A stretch of 64,000 nt of DNA from Ampullaceana balthica (Eukaryota; Mollusca; Gastropoda; Lymnaeidae): positions 1 to 64,000 of the forward strand of contig CALYLW010001102.1 of the NCBI GenBank assembly GCA_944989445.1. Reading direction: 5' to 3'. Of this stretch, positions 12,401 through 24,700 are shown piece by piece. The translations under genes were made by a program, and so were the position numbers. A model generated the notes under the pieces. The model did no database searches. It was not told the origin of the DNA and saw only the letters and a program-made list of their open reading frames with translations. Numbering within the stretch: position 1 is the first letter of the stretch; every line of letters starts with the position of its first letter.

Positions 12401-15400
12401 TTCCATCCATCTTTTTTGTTGCTCTTTCTTTTCTGTTATAGATCTCCCTTCTCTATCTTTGACAGGTCTCTCCGGCCTTTTGTATCTCCCTGACAGTTTT
12501 CTTGTTATGTCGTAGAGCTCTTTCAAGTTGCCCTTCCTGGCTGCTTCTTCTGCTTTGGATGCTAGGCCATCTATGTGGGCATTTTTATCTTTTTTAATGC
12601 TGTTTTTTACCTTTTGGTTTACTTCTTTATATCTCTCTTGCGCTTTCGTTTTCTCAGCCCTGGTGCGGCTGCTGTTAACTATATTTTTCATTTCTTTTCT
12701 CTCTTTTATTTTTTGCAGTGTGTTTATTGAGAGCCAGTCTTTTTGTTTCTGTTTCACTGATCCTAAGACTTCTAGGCAGGTGGATGTTACAGACGTCTTT
12801 ATACTTTGCCACATATGTTCTACTTGGTCATCTTCTGTTTGGTCTTCTGTTTGATCTTCTAGCACTTGGAACTTATTCCTCAAGGTGGCACTAAATTCTT
12901 CCCTTTTCTGATCATTTGCCAGAAGTGCTACATTGAATTTGGTTCGCTTCGCAGTTGGCTGTTCCCAGTCTTTCTTTAGCTTTAATTTAAGTCTTGCACA
13001 GACCAGATGGTGATCGGATGCTACATCTGCTCCTCTTTTTGCTCGTACATCTTGTAGAGACTTTCTAAATTTTTTGCTAATGCATATGTGGTCTATTTGG
13101 TTTTGCGTTTTGTTGTCTGGGGATACCCATGTTATCTTGTGAATGTTTTTATGTTGAAATTCGCTTCCACCAATAACAAGCTCGTTTGTTGCGCAGAAGT
13201 CCGCTAGTCTTTCTCCGTTCTCATTTCTCTCTCCTATACCGTGGCGTCCCATGGTTTCCTCATACCCACTGTTGTCTTTTCCAATTTTGGCGTTAAGGTC
13301 TCCCATTAGGATGTTCAGGTCTCTATTTGGGAATTTTTCTATTAGTGCTTGTAGTCTATTGTAGAATGTTTCTTTCTCTTCTTCTTTGCTGTCGTTGGTG
13401 GGTGCATAACACTGTATTATGTTCATCTTTATTTTCTTTTTCTTGGTTCGGAAGGTTGCTGTTATTATCCTTGGTCCATGTGCTTCCCATCCAATCAATG
13501 CTTCCTGTGCCTTCCTTGACAGCATCAAAGCGACTCCTTGCGTGTGCGGAGCATCTTCCTCCTCATGCCCCGAGTACATTAGCATTTCTCCAGAGGCCAA
13601 AGTTATTTGCCCAGCTTGTATCCATCTTGTTTCGCAGATACCAAGCAGTGTAAGTTTGTAGGATCTCATTTCTGCTGCCACCTGCGCTGCTTTCCCTGCT
13701 TCATACATGGTTCTGACGTTCCACGTGCCTATATTTGTTTCCTTAGAAAGGAGGGTCTTCGGCTTTGAGGCTTCCAGTATAGCCTGGGTTTGGCCACAAG
13801 GCTTCATAGCTCTTCTTGGAGAAGAAGAGTCCTCTCTTCTCAGGACTGAAATTTGTTTGTTTTTTCTTGTTGACGTTTCTGTAGCAATTTGTTTTTACGG
13901 GTGAGGTCGCTGGCCTCACGCCAACCCTCCTCCTTTTGCACCCGGGCTTGGGACCGGTCTTGGCGGAGTTCTATAAGTTAAAGTAGAGAAAAAATATAAA
14001 GTCACTCGGAGAGATTTGAAGTGAAAATAATATTGTTAGGTTTTATTATTAATAAATTATTACTATTAGTATCCAGAGGCGTTACTAGGGTAGGTGTCAC
14101 CCACTGCGGTAGCTCATGGTGTCACCCCCTCACTATAGACCTCATCTGTGTCTACTAATGCCAAATATCGGGAACATACAGAATATTACATTTCGGTGTC
14201 ACCCCTTGTGATGGTGTCATCCGGTGCGCCCAGCACCACCCCGCAATCCTTAAAGTGACGCCTCTGTTATTATCATTATTATTTGGCTACTTGATGTTTT
14301 ATTTATGGAAGGTGGGGGGGGTAAACTTAGTCTAACTTGCTAAAAACTTGTGATTGCTTAATTATTGTGGCTCGTCGGAATTACACAGCTAGATTTGTTA
14401 GGTAATGTAAACAAACTCTGTAGGGAGACTATTTTAAGAGTGATGACTCGGGGCTATGGTAAAATGACAAATGCAATGAGTGTGAGTGGTGTCTTTACGG
14501 CGATGAGTGGTGTCTTTACAGCGATGAGTGGTGTCTTTACAGCGATGAGTGGTGTCTTTACAGCGATGAGTGGTGTCTTTACGGCGATGAGTGGTGTCTT
14601 TACAGCGATGAGTGGTGTCTTTACAGCGACGAGTGGTGTCTTTACAGTGACGAGTGGTGTCTTTACAGCGATGAGTGGTGTCTTTACAGCGATGAGTGGT
14701 GTCTTTACAACGATGAGTGGGGTCTTTATAGGGACGAGTGGTGTCTTTACAGCTATTAGTGGTGTCTTTACAGAGATGTTTGGGGTTACAGCAATGAGTA
14801 GTGTTACAAAGAGGAGGGGTTTCTAAGCAACGAGTTGAAAATAAAGTGTTTTAAATTAGGTCGAAATAATTAAAAATAAATAGCAAAAAAGAAGGGATAG
14901 AAAAAGAAATTCTTCTAGGCTTTCTGCTCGATTAAAATGACTTGAGACTGAAAGGTTAGACGCATTCACCAGGCCTATCTCTGATAAGGACAAGTTACTG
15001 TGGAATATGTTACATAAAGCTATCTTTCTAAACAATGGCAGTGGCGTCTTACAAATTATACAGATTTCTTACACGGCGAATGGTTGCGTGTGATTTCGAC
15101 GAATGCTTTGGAGTGAAAATCTTCGCTAAAACAAATTGCATGATTTTGTTAGGGATAATTTTGACTGTATAATACACAGACCAAAGAATGTAAAAAGAAA
15201 ATATAGTTATTGTATCTCTCGTAGACAATTAGCCTTTAAGGGGTTGTTTTTTTTTGGTTGTTTTTATTTTATTATTGATCCGCCCTCGGCTACTGCTGTG
15301 TTGTTTTAAAGAAAGGCGAGGTTGTATTGTGATTAACTGTACTTTAAATAGCCAAACTGCATTACTGATTAACGATCAAGACATATTTTTTATATTTTAT

Positions 15401-15613
15401 TGTAATGATTTCTTTCATAGAGTGAACATTCCAAGTAATCTTTCTGATAGGAGAATAATGGCACACTTTTGTGAGTAGTGAGGCAATGTTTAATTAATTC
15501 TAAACACTATATTGCAGTTGAGAGTTACACCAGCCGCTCAAGTAAAATAAACAGATTAAAGCTTGTCTATTTCTATATCTGTCAGTGCATCTGACCACTA
15601 GCATTTAATGTCA

Positions 15614-15675
<62 letters not shown>

Positions 15676-15693
15676 ATATATATTATATATATA

Positions 15694-15724
<31 letters not shown>

Positions 15725-18700
15725 CTATCAAATTACCCGCGCTTTGAAGTGGAAAATTAGGATTTCAGTTATCGTTGAGAACCCGCGTTACACCAATTTA
15801 AAATATCAATTGATTTCAATCTGGATCATGATGGATATACTTGTTTGTCAATATTTGTCAAGGTCGTGTCAAATCAAATGGGGAATAAAATTACATTAAG
15901 GGAACTCGTGGAAAATGGGTGCAGGATGTGCATATCTCATAAGGCCTGAAGATTTCAATCTAGGTCATGATGGAGATACGTGTCTATATTAATTTAAATG
16001 GTTTAAAATCTAATGGGAAATAAAGCTTTACAATTTTAAGAAAATATTATTTTTGGCCCCGGCCCCAACGGAACAGACGTTAGGAATTCATTACCCAATC
16101 TATATATATAATTCTCTTCGTAGTCGGACCCTGCGAGGCAAGCTGCAAGTATGTTCAACAGATACTAATTTTAAAAAGCAGCGCACCAAATTACTGCACC
16201 AATGCATCAAAAGGTGTGCAAATTAAATATGCGCTGTAAAAAAAAATATATGACGTCAATGTTTTCTCTGATATTTTAATTTTGTAAAAAGGGAACAATG
16301 TAAAAAGTTATAAAATACTCTGTGTACCTTTCAGAAAATTTAATATTTCGTATTGATCAAACAAGGACAAGTTTGTTGACATTTTGAAAAAGGTGGGCGC
16401 CGTAGGCGTCCTAAAAAATTGCATTTTTTCAAAATAAATAGATTTCAGCTGAACACTTCCGTCATTTTTTACGGGTGATACGCCGCGGGTCTCTCCAGAG
16501 TTCCTTCTTTTCATTCACTCACAGTTGTTTGCCCAAACCCACCCCATTTTGAAAACTGTGTCTTTCAGGAAGTCTTCACCCGTCACTAAATCATTAGCGG
16601 CGTATGCTACGCGCGGGTCAGCTAGTATAATTTTATTTTTTTAAACATCAAATTTGGTCAATAATTCATGCATATACCCAGTAGCCACTGTTTAAAATTC
16701 CTTTTATATAACCCATGTTTAAAAATGGCTTTACGGGCCCCGGTCCTTATTAAGTGGTGTCTTAAACAAATTGTAATGCCAGAAACCTTCGATGGAGCGT
16801 ACTCAAAAACTTTTCTTAGTTTAATCGCCGTGGGATGAATAAAATACTATTTATACGGCTTTAAAAAAAAAGCACGGCGGCCCTATCGGTGTAAGATGTA
16901 GAGTTAAAAACAACAGCCTATTTCATCTTGATCATGATGGATATATTTGTTCGTCAATTTTTTGTACTAAAAAAATCGTGTGAAATCAAATGGTTAAAAT
17001 TTCTTAAACGTTTACGAAAAAGAGATTAGGGGCCCTCGGCTCAAAAAGAATGATAACAAATAAAATTTTAATGCCTTATAGCCCGGGTTCCCAACCTATA
17101 TGTAGCGACCCCCAAGGGGGTCTCGAAGGGTTTCCTAGGGGTCACCAACTTTTACATTCGACTAAAAAATATTCATTTTACGGCTATTTCGCACTGCTAA
17201 ATTCGTACTTGTACATATAAATACATTTAAAAGCGAATGCAGAATAGAGAAGTTATAAAAACCTTATTGAAAATCTTTTTTTTCAATTGCATGGGGGCTG
17301 CGGGTAACATGGCTTTTCTAAAAAGAGGTCGCCACCCGAAAAAGGTTGGGAACGTATGACCTATAGTATTTTTATATAGGCCATCAATTTTTTATGTTCC
17401 AAGTTTTGTGAAAATCCATTTACAGTTTCCAAAGTTTAAACAAAATTTTTAACCTCATATAAGGTGAAAAAACTACATTTGGGCCCCCGGCCTCCAGTGA
17501 GAGATAATTTATATATTTATTTCGCCTGTTACGATCGCGGGAGTGTACTCAACAACTTCCCAAAATGTCATGCTTCTACATACACGGGAAGATGGAGAAT
17601 TAGTGTTGATTATTTTTTTTTCTCTTACTTAGTCAGTTGTTAGCTCACGTAGTCAGGCGTTTTCTTACGTAGTCAGAAAAAAAACTACATTTTGGCTCCG
17701 GGACCCAATGAGTGATAATTTACATATTTTTTTCGCCTGTTACCATTGCGGGAGGGTACTCAACAACTTCCCAAAGTTTCATCCTTCTACCTACACGGGA
17801 AGTTGGATAATTAGTGAGGGCTTTGCCTTTTATTAGTATAGATATATTCGTCAATCCAAAATCTTTAATAATATGTCCATCTTTCTGTCTATATGTATCT
17901 TAATTTTACATTTTTGTCTGTATTGTCTTTCTTTAGGATTTCTGTTTGTGCATAGTTTTTTATGTCAATTTGTGTATAGGCGTATGTATGTCTATGTATG
18001 AGTCTACAATACTGTATATTTTTCTATCATGTATACACTAGGTTGTTGTGGGGCGCCTAAGGCACCCACTTTTTCAAAAGCCCAAGTACTTACGTGAAAC
18101 TATTAACGGCTCTTTTTATATCGTTTCCTATTCCAAAATTAAAATATAAGCTCCAACAATGACGTCATATCATATTTTACGCCGAGAAACACCATATGCT
18201 CTGTTAATCTCGAAATCAAAATGATAATGATTTAATACGGCTATTTTTTAAATTAAAAAAAAATAAGAGTGATGTCCCTTAGCGTTTCAAAATCCTTCAG
18301 CGTTATCTTATCTTATCTTATCTGTTTACAGACGCTCCTTCTATACAGAAGATTATTGCGTCCTACGCTTATCTATGGTTTGTGTTTAGTCCTGCATTTT
18401 TATCAGAGTTTTAAATGTTGATAAAGTGTTGGTTTTCCTGGATTCTTCAGGCAACCCATTCCACGCCCGAATTCCGGACGGGAAGAAGGAAAACTTGTAT
18501 GTGTTTGTTCTTGCATACGGAATAAGAAAGGTGTTTTTATCCTTATGTCTATCTGAGGGTTGTATTAATTTATCTTTGTGTTGTATTTCTAAATTAGAAT
18601 TAATTGCTTTATGTATGATTACTACTTTGCTCTTGGTTCTTCTATCCTCTAGTGTTTCAAGGTTTAATGATTTAACTAATGGTGTTACTCTTGTCAGTTT

Positions 18701-21700
18701 CGAATATTCTCCAGTAATGAATCTGGCAGCTCTTTTTTGAATTTGTTCTAGTTTATCAATGTTTTCTTTGGTGGATGGGTCCCATACAGAAGATGCATAT
18801 TCTAGTGCAGGTCTCACCAAAGTGAGGTAGCATTTTAGTTTTATATCTCTATTACATTTGTTAAAGTTCCTTTTTATAAAGCCTAAGGTTTTGTTTGATT
18901 TTTTAATAACTTCATTGACATGGGGATTCCATGATAGTTTCTCATTTATTAAGACTCCTAAGTATTTTGCATCTTTAGTTTGGGTCAGTTCTTTTCCATG
19001 AATGTAATATTTTGAATTTATTTGTTTCTTTTTCTTTGTTACTCTTAACAGTTGACACTTTTCTGGATGGAAAGACATACTCCAGTTAGTTTCCCATTTT
19101 ATCAATTCATCTAAGTCTTTTTGTAAAATTTTGCCATCTTGTTCTGATTTAATTGTTCTATAGATTATACAATCATCAGCAAATAGCCTAACTTTTGTAC
19201 CTGTTGAGATGTTGTTGGGTAAATCATTTATATAAATTAAAAAGAGTAAGGGACCTAGCACAGTTCCTTGTGGAACTCCTGAGTTAACCTTTATTGGTGC
19301 AGATTTAGATCCATTAATTATTACAGTTTGCTCCCTGCCCAAAAGGAAGTCTTGGATCCAGTGATGTAAGGAACCTGAGATTCCAAAGTAGTTAAGTTTT
19401 TTAAGTAAACTAAGGTGGTGAACTTTGTCAAATGCTTTTGAGAAGTCTAGTAATATTGTATCTATTTGATCATTTTTGTCCAAGCCTTTTGATAGTTCAT
19501 CTATTAAACCTATTAATTGTGTTTCACATGATCTGTTTTTTCTAAAGCCGTGTTGATGTGGGCATAGGGCATTATATTTGTCAAGGTGGTTAACTATTCT
19601 ACTATATATTATGTGTTCTAGTAATTTACAGGTGATACTAGTAAGTGATACAGGCCTGTAATTACCAGGGTCTGATTTATCCCCTTTCTTAAAGAGTGGA
19701 CTTACATTAGCGTTGCAGACTGAGTCTGGCCTTTTATTATATTGATAGTTAACAAAATACTTTTCTGTATTTTTCTGAGTGTGATTATTTTTAAATTATT
19801 GTTAAACACTTTAAGAAATTTTAATGAATCATTTTTGTCTAAGTTTCCCCTCTTTGTTCCTGGATAATTTATTTTTCTTTATCTTGAATACATACAACAA
19901 TATCCAGATGTGGTAGTCGCTGTAGGCCTTGCCCACCTGTTAACAGGTGAGCACTTGCATAACATTTCTCCTTTATTTAGTAACGCAATGTATGTTACGA
20001 ATTTCAAAGCTAAACTAATGCCAGACATAAATTCTTCTATAGAAGTGTTAGCTCACGTAGACAGGTGTTAGCTCACGTAGTCAGGTGATATCTCATGTAT
20101 TCAGGTGTTAGCTCACGTAGACAGGTGTTAGTTCACTTAGTCAGGTGTTAGTTAGCTCACTTAGTCAGGTGTTAGCTCACGTAGTCAGGTGTTAGCTCAC
20201 GTAGTCAGGTTTTAGCTCACGTAGTCAGGTTTTAGCTCACGTAGTCAGGTGTTAGCTCACGTAGTCAGGTGTTAGCTCACGTAGTCAGGTGTTAGCTCAC
20301 GTAGTCAGGTGTTAGCTCACGTAGTCAGGTGTTAGCTCATGTATTCAGATGTTAGCTCACATGTCATGTGATATCTCATGTATTCAGGTGTTAGCTCACG
20401 TAGTCATGTGATATCTCATGTAGACAGGTATTAGCTCAAGTAGTCAAGGGGTAGTTAGCTCACGTAGTCATGTGATATCTCATGTATTCAGGTGTTAGCT
20501 CACGAAGTCATGTGATATCTCATGTAGACAGGTGTTAGCTCACGTAGTCAGGTGTTAGCTCACGTAGTCAGGTGTTAGCTCACGTAGATAGGTGTTAGCT
20601 CACGTAGTCAGGTGATATCTCACATAGACATGTGTTAGCTCACGTAGTCAGGTGATATCTCATGTACTCATGTGTTAGCTCACGTAGTCAAGTGTTAGTT
20701 CATGTACTCAGGTGTTAGCTCACGTAGTCAGGTGTTAGCTCACGTAGTCAGGTGTTAGCTCACTTAATCATATGATATCTCATGTATTCAGGTGTTAGAT
20801 CACGTAGTCAGGTGTTAGCTCACGTAATCATGTGATATCTCATGTATTCAGGTGTTAGCTCACGTAGTCAGGTGTTACTTATCTCCCGTATTGAGGTGTT
20901 AGCTCAATATAGTCAGGTGTGAGTTCTTTCTTGAAATTATTTTTAGCTTTACTGGGTTTCCAGTTTCATTCACTCCTCACTCACGACGCATTGGTCGCAT
21001 ACGCTATCAAATTTATACTTTCATGCATCTGTCAATTTTAGTCGAGGCCTTGATGTGCTCTCAATGTTCAGCCGTCACCAACCTGTCGTCTTGTTCGTCT
21101 GTTCCTTGTGCTATCGACGAGGTGAGTAAATTGGTGTGGGGTGGTGAGTGCATGGAACACATGTGTGTAAGATGGTTGTGCAGAATGAACACATTTGTGT
21201 AAGATGGTTGTGCAGAATGATTTGTATTTTGTAGCACGTTGTATGAATGGAATAAGACATTAGAAGATGGTTGCTAAGAATTGTTTTAAAGTCACCCACA
21301 CACGAATATACAATCACCAAAATAATCACACTTGAATGCCGCCATTTTGTATCTCTCTCAATGGAATTCTTTTAGTTTTTTTTCTTTCTGATATATTAAA
21401 TTCAATTGCTTAGTAAAATATTTGTTTGTTTCTTTTCTGCACGTCCCTTTAGTCTTGTTTTGTTGAGAAGAGACTAAATGCGGCTTTAAACACATACTTC
21501 AACCTGGGCTGTGAAAAAAGGCAGGTGAGTCTTACCCTTGCATTAATTAAATTTCTTTTTTTTAAAACGAGATCTTCTCACACTAATATATATATCATAT
21601 TCTTTATGTCAGTAGTTAGAGTGAGATTTTAAAACTGTAACTAAAGAATTATATCACATCGAATATAAACATTCATAAAAAAAGCCTTGCTATTTAGTTC

Positions 21701-24700
21701 AGAGCCCTCACATATAACTGAACTTTTAACTAATTAACATCTTAAAATAAACACAGATATTTCTTATTGATAATGGTATTGTCTAATGACATTGTATATT
21801 TATTTGTCTAATGACATTGTATATTTATTTGTCTAAGACATTGTATATTTATTTGTCTAATGACATTGTATATTTATTTGTCTAATGACATTGTATATTT
21901 ATTTGTCTAATGACATTGTATATTTATTTGTCTAATGACATTGTATATTTATTTGTCTAATGACATTGTATATTTATTTGTCTAATGACATTGTATATTT
22001 ATTTGTCTAATGACATTGTATATTTATTTGTCTAATGACATTGTATATTTATTTGTCTAATGACATTGTATATTTATTTGTCTAATGACATTGTATATTT
22101 ATTTGTCTAATGACATTGTATATTTATTTGTCTAATGACATTGTATATTTATTTGTCTAATGACATTGTATATTTATTTGTCTAATGACATTGTATATTT
22201 ATTTGTCTAATGACATTGTATATTTATTTGTCTAATGACATTGTATATTTATTTGTCTAATGACATTGTATATTTATTTGTCTAATGACATTGTATATTT
22301 ATTTGTCTAATGACATTGTATATTTATTTGCGTAAACACGATTGTACAGAATGACACTAAAACTTATTTTGAATTTAGGAGAGTCTTTTAAGTTTCTTTA
22401 GAATTCATTTTTCTAGATGTCTTTCTTCTTTGTCCATTCGATCCCAGCTTTGCGACGTGTTGGGTGACGTCATCATCGGGAAGCGAAGCAACACCAAGAC
22501 GTTACGAGACGTTGACAGAGACAAACGTGACGTGACTCTCTGCAGTAAGTGTTGTTCCACTGATAACTGCAACAAGGACGTCTGTGCCGAGGAAGGTAAT
22601 GTAAACTCTTTAACATATACGACAAGAGGTATCCAACAACTTTCATTTTTTTCTATCACACTAGTGCCAAGATTTCTATGTCCTCAGTTGAAAAGTGCCT
22701 AGTTTCCATGTAAAGACAAGCCATATTTCTGTCCCAATTTGAAAAGTCCCTAGTTTCCATGTAAAGACAAGCCATATTTCTGTCCCAATTTGAAAAGTCC
22801 CTAGTTTCCATGTAAAGACAAGCCATATTTCTGTCCCAATTTGAAAAGTCCCTAGTTTCCATGTAAAGACAAGCCATATTTCTGTCCCAATTTGAAAAGT
22901 CCCTAGTTTCCATGTAAAGACAAGCCATATTTCTGTCCCAATTTGAAAAGTCCCTAGTTTCCATGTAAAGACAAGCCATATTTCTGTCCCAATTTGAAAA
23001 GTCCCTAGTTTCCATGTAAAGACAAGCCATATTTCTATGTCCCCATTTGAAAAGTCCTTAGTTTCCATGTAAAGACAAACCAATATTTCTCTGTCCTCAG
23101 TTGAAAAGCCCCCAGAAAGCATTCCCTCATCTTCGGACCTGTATGTCCGGCTCATCAGTGGCTCAAACGCCTATGAGGGGACGGTGGAGGTGTACTTCAA
23201 CGGTCAATGGGGCAGTATATGTGATGACCACTGGACTACGAATGACGCCAAAGTCGTCTGCAACATGCTTGGATATCAAGGGTAAGACATGGGGGATGGG
23301 GTGTGGGGCATTGTCTGGGGAAGTGTAAGTTAGTTTTAAAATTTTAAAACGAAAACATAAACGAAAAAAAATTAGCAAGAGATCGTCTTTTCTTTATTGT
23401 TTAATGGTAAATAATTAGCTTTCCAATTATAGTTTCATTTTATACATCATACAGAAAATGACTGCGATAAAGCTTTTAAATAAAATACAAAATACACAAA
23501 TTGTGTAATGAAAACGATAAATTTTAAGCTTTATTATTATAAGTTATTATTTTATACCTACCTATTCGTTTGGGCTTAGGTCTATCTCCGGTATAAAGGT
23601 CTGCAATAACAATTTCAGTTTTTTTAAACTTAACCGCGAATTATTAAATGTTGTCAATTTCAGCTATTTACTTCTATCAGTAATGTATTCAACTTTGCTA
23701 AAGCATGTATATTTATAAAGTGATTTTATAAATTGAAAATGTTTAACTCGTACGCTATAAACGACATCAATAGCAAACAACTTTTCACTCGTTAATTCAT
23801 TGAGAAATATTTTTAAAAAGTTAAAAATATAAGTTTTTTACTATAGATTCCTTATATTTGAGACATTAGTAAAAGTATTGATTACATTCAATATAATACG
23901 TACCACGCGACAGGCTAGCATAAACATTTACATGCTACATAGAGATACATAGAGATAATCTAAATATCCATTAATTTAATTATGACACTTGCGATCGATG
24001 TGAAATTTTGATACATCATTTTTATCGTCGCCACGAGTCTGCCTGCAAAATATTTCAGCTCGATCTAATACGGGGAAGTGGGTTAAAAATCGATCCTAAG
24101 AAAATGATTCTTCCCTTGATCACATACTCTTGATCATCTTATCTTATCTGTCACAGACGCTCCTTCTTTACAGAAGATTATTGCGTCCTACGTTCTGTTA
24201 ATAACGATTTCCCGACGACACATGCCACCATTAAACCATCAACAATAGATGTTAAAATTCCATGCTTTAAAATTCCTTTCAAATACTTTCATATTTCAGC
24301 TCTAGTTCAACCAAAGTAAAACTTGTTTGTGCCCATCCGTGGCCAATTACATGACATTGACATCCGTGGCCAGTTACTTGACATTGACACCTGTGGTCCT
24401 TTACATGACATTGACATATGTGGCCAGTTACTTGACATTGACATCTGTGACCCGTTACTTGACATTGACACCTGTGGTCCATTACATGACATTGATATAT
24501 GTGGCCAGTTACTTGACATTGACATCTGTGGTCCATTACTTGACATTGACATCTGTGGTCAATTACTTGACATTGACATCTGTGGCCCGTTACTTGACAT
24601 TGACATATGTGGTCCGTTACTTGACATTGACATCTATGACCCGTTACTTGACATTGTCATCTGTGGCCCGTTACTTGACATTGACATCTGTGACCCGTTA

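Larger units (their letters stand above)
10787..13970 (-). mobile_element. Complete RTE-type non-LTR retrotransposon
   Basis: A 3.2-kb element flanked by a perfect 11-bp target duplication ctataagttaa (10,776-10,786 and 13,971-13,981). It encodes an apurinic-type endonuclease followed by a reverse transcriptase in one ORF, as RTE/BovB-type elements do, and ends in short taag repeats rather than poly-A. Intact ends and intact domains indicate a fairly recent insertion into intron 6. Confidence 0.9.
15725..17842 (-). mobile_element. Helitron-like element, family A
   Basis: On the minus strand it starts tctatactaataaaaggc after A and ends near a gcgcgggtaatttgatag before T. It is the inverse of the copy at 45,140-47,370. 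It contains one or two units of the roughly 180-bp motif (cacgggaag, caacaacttcccaaa) that is amplified in the other copy. A second Helitron and a hAT-type MITE are nested inside. Confidence 0.65.

Noticed and set aside
10883..13653. Plus-strand frames of 80-296 codons
   Set aside because: They are antisense shadows of the RTE endonuclease and reverse transcriptase.
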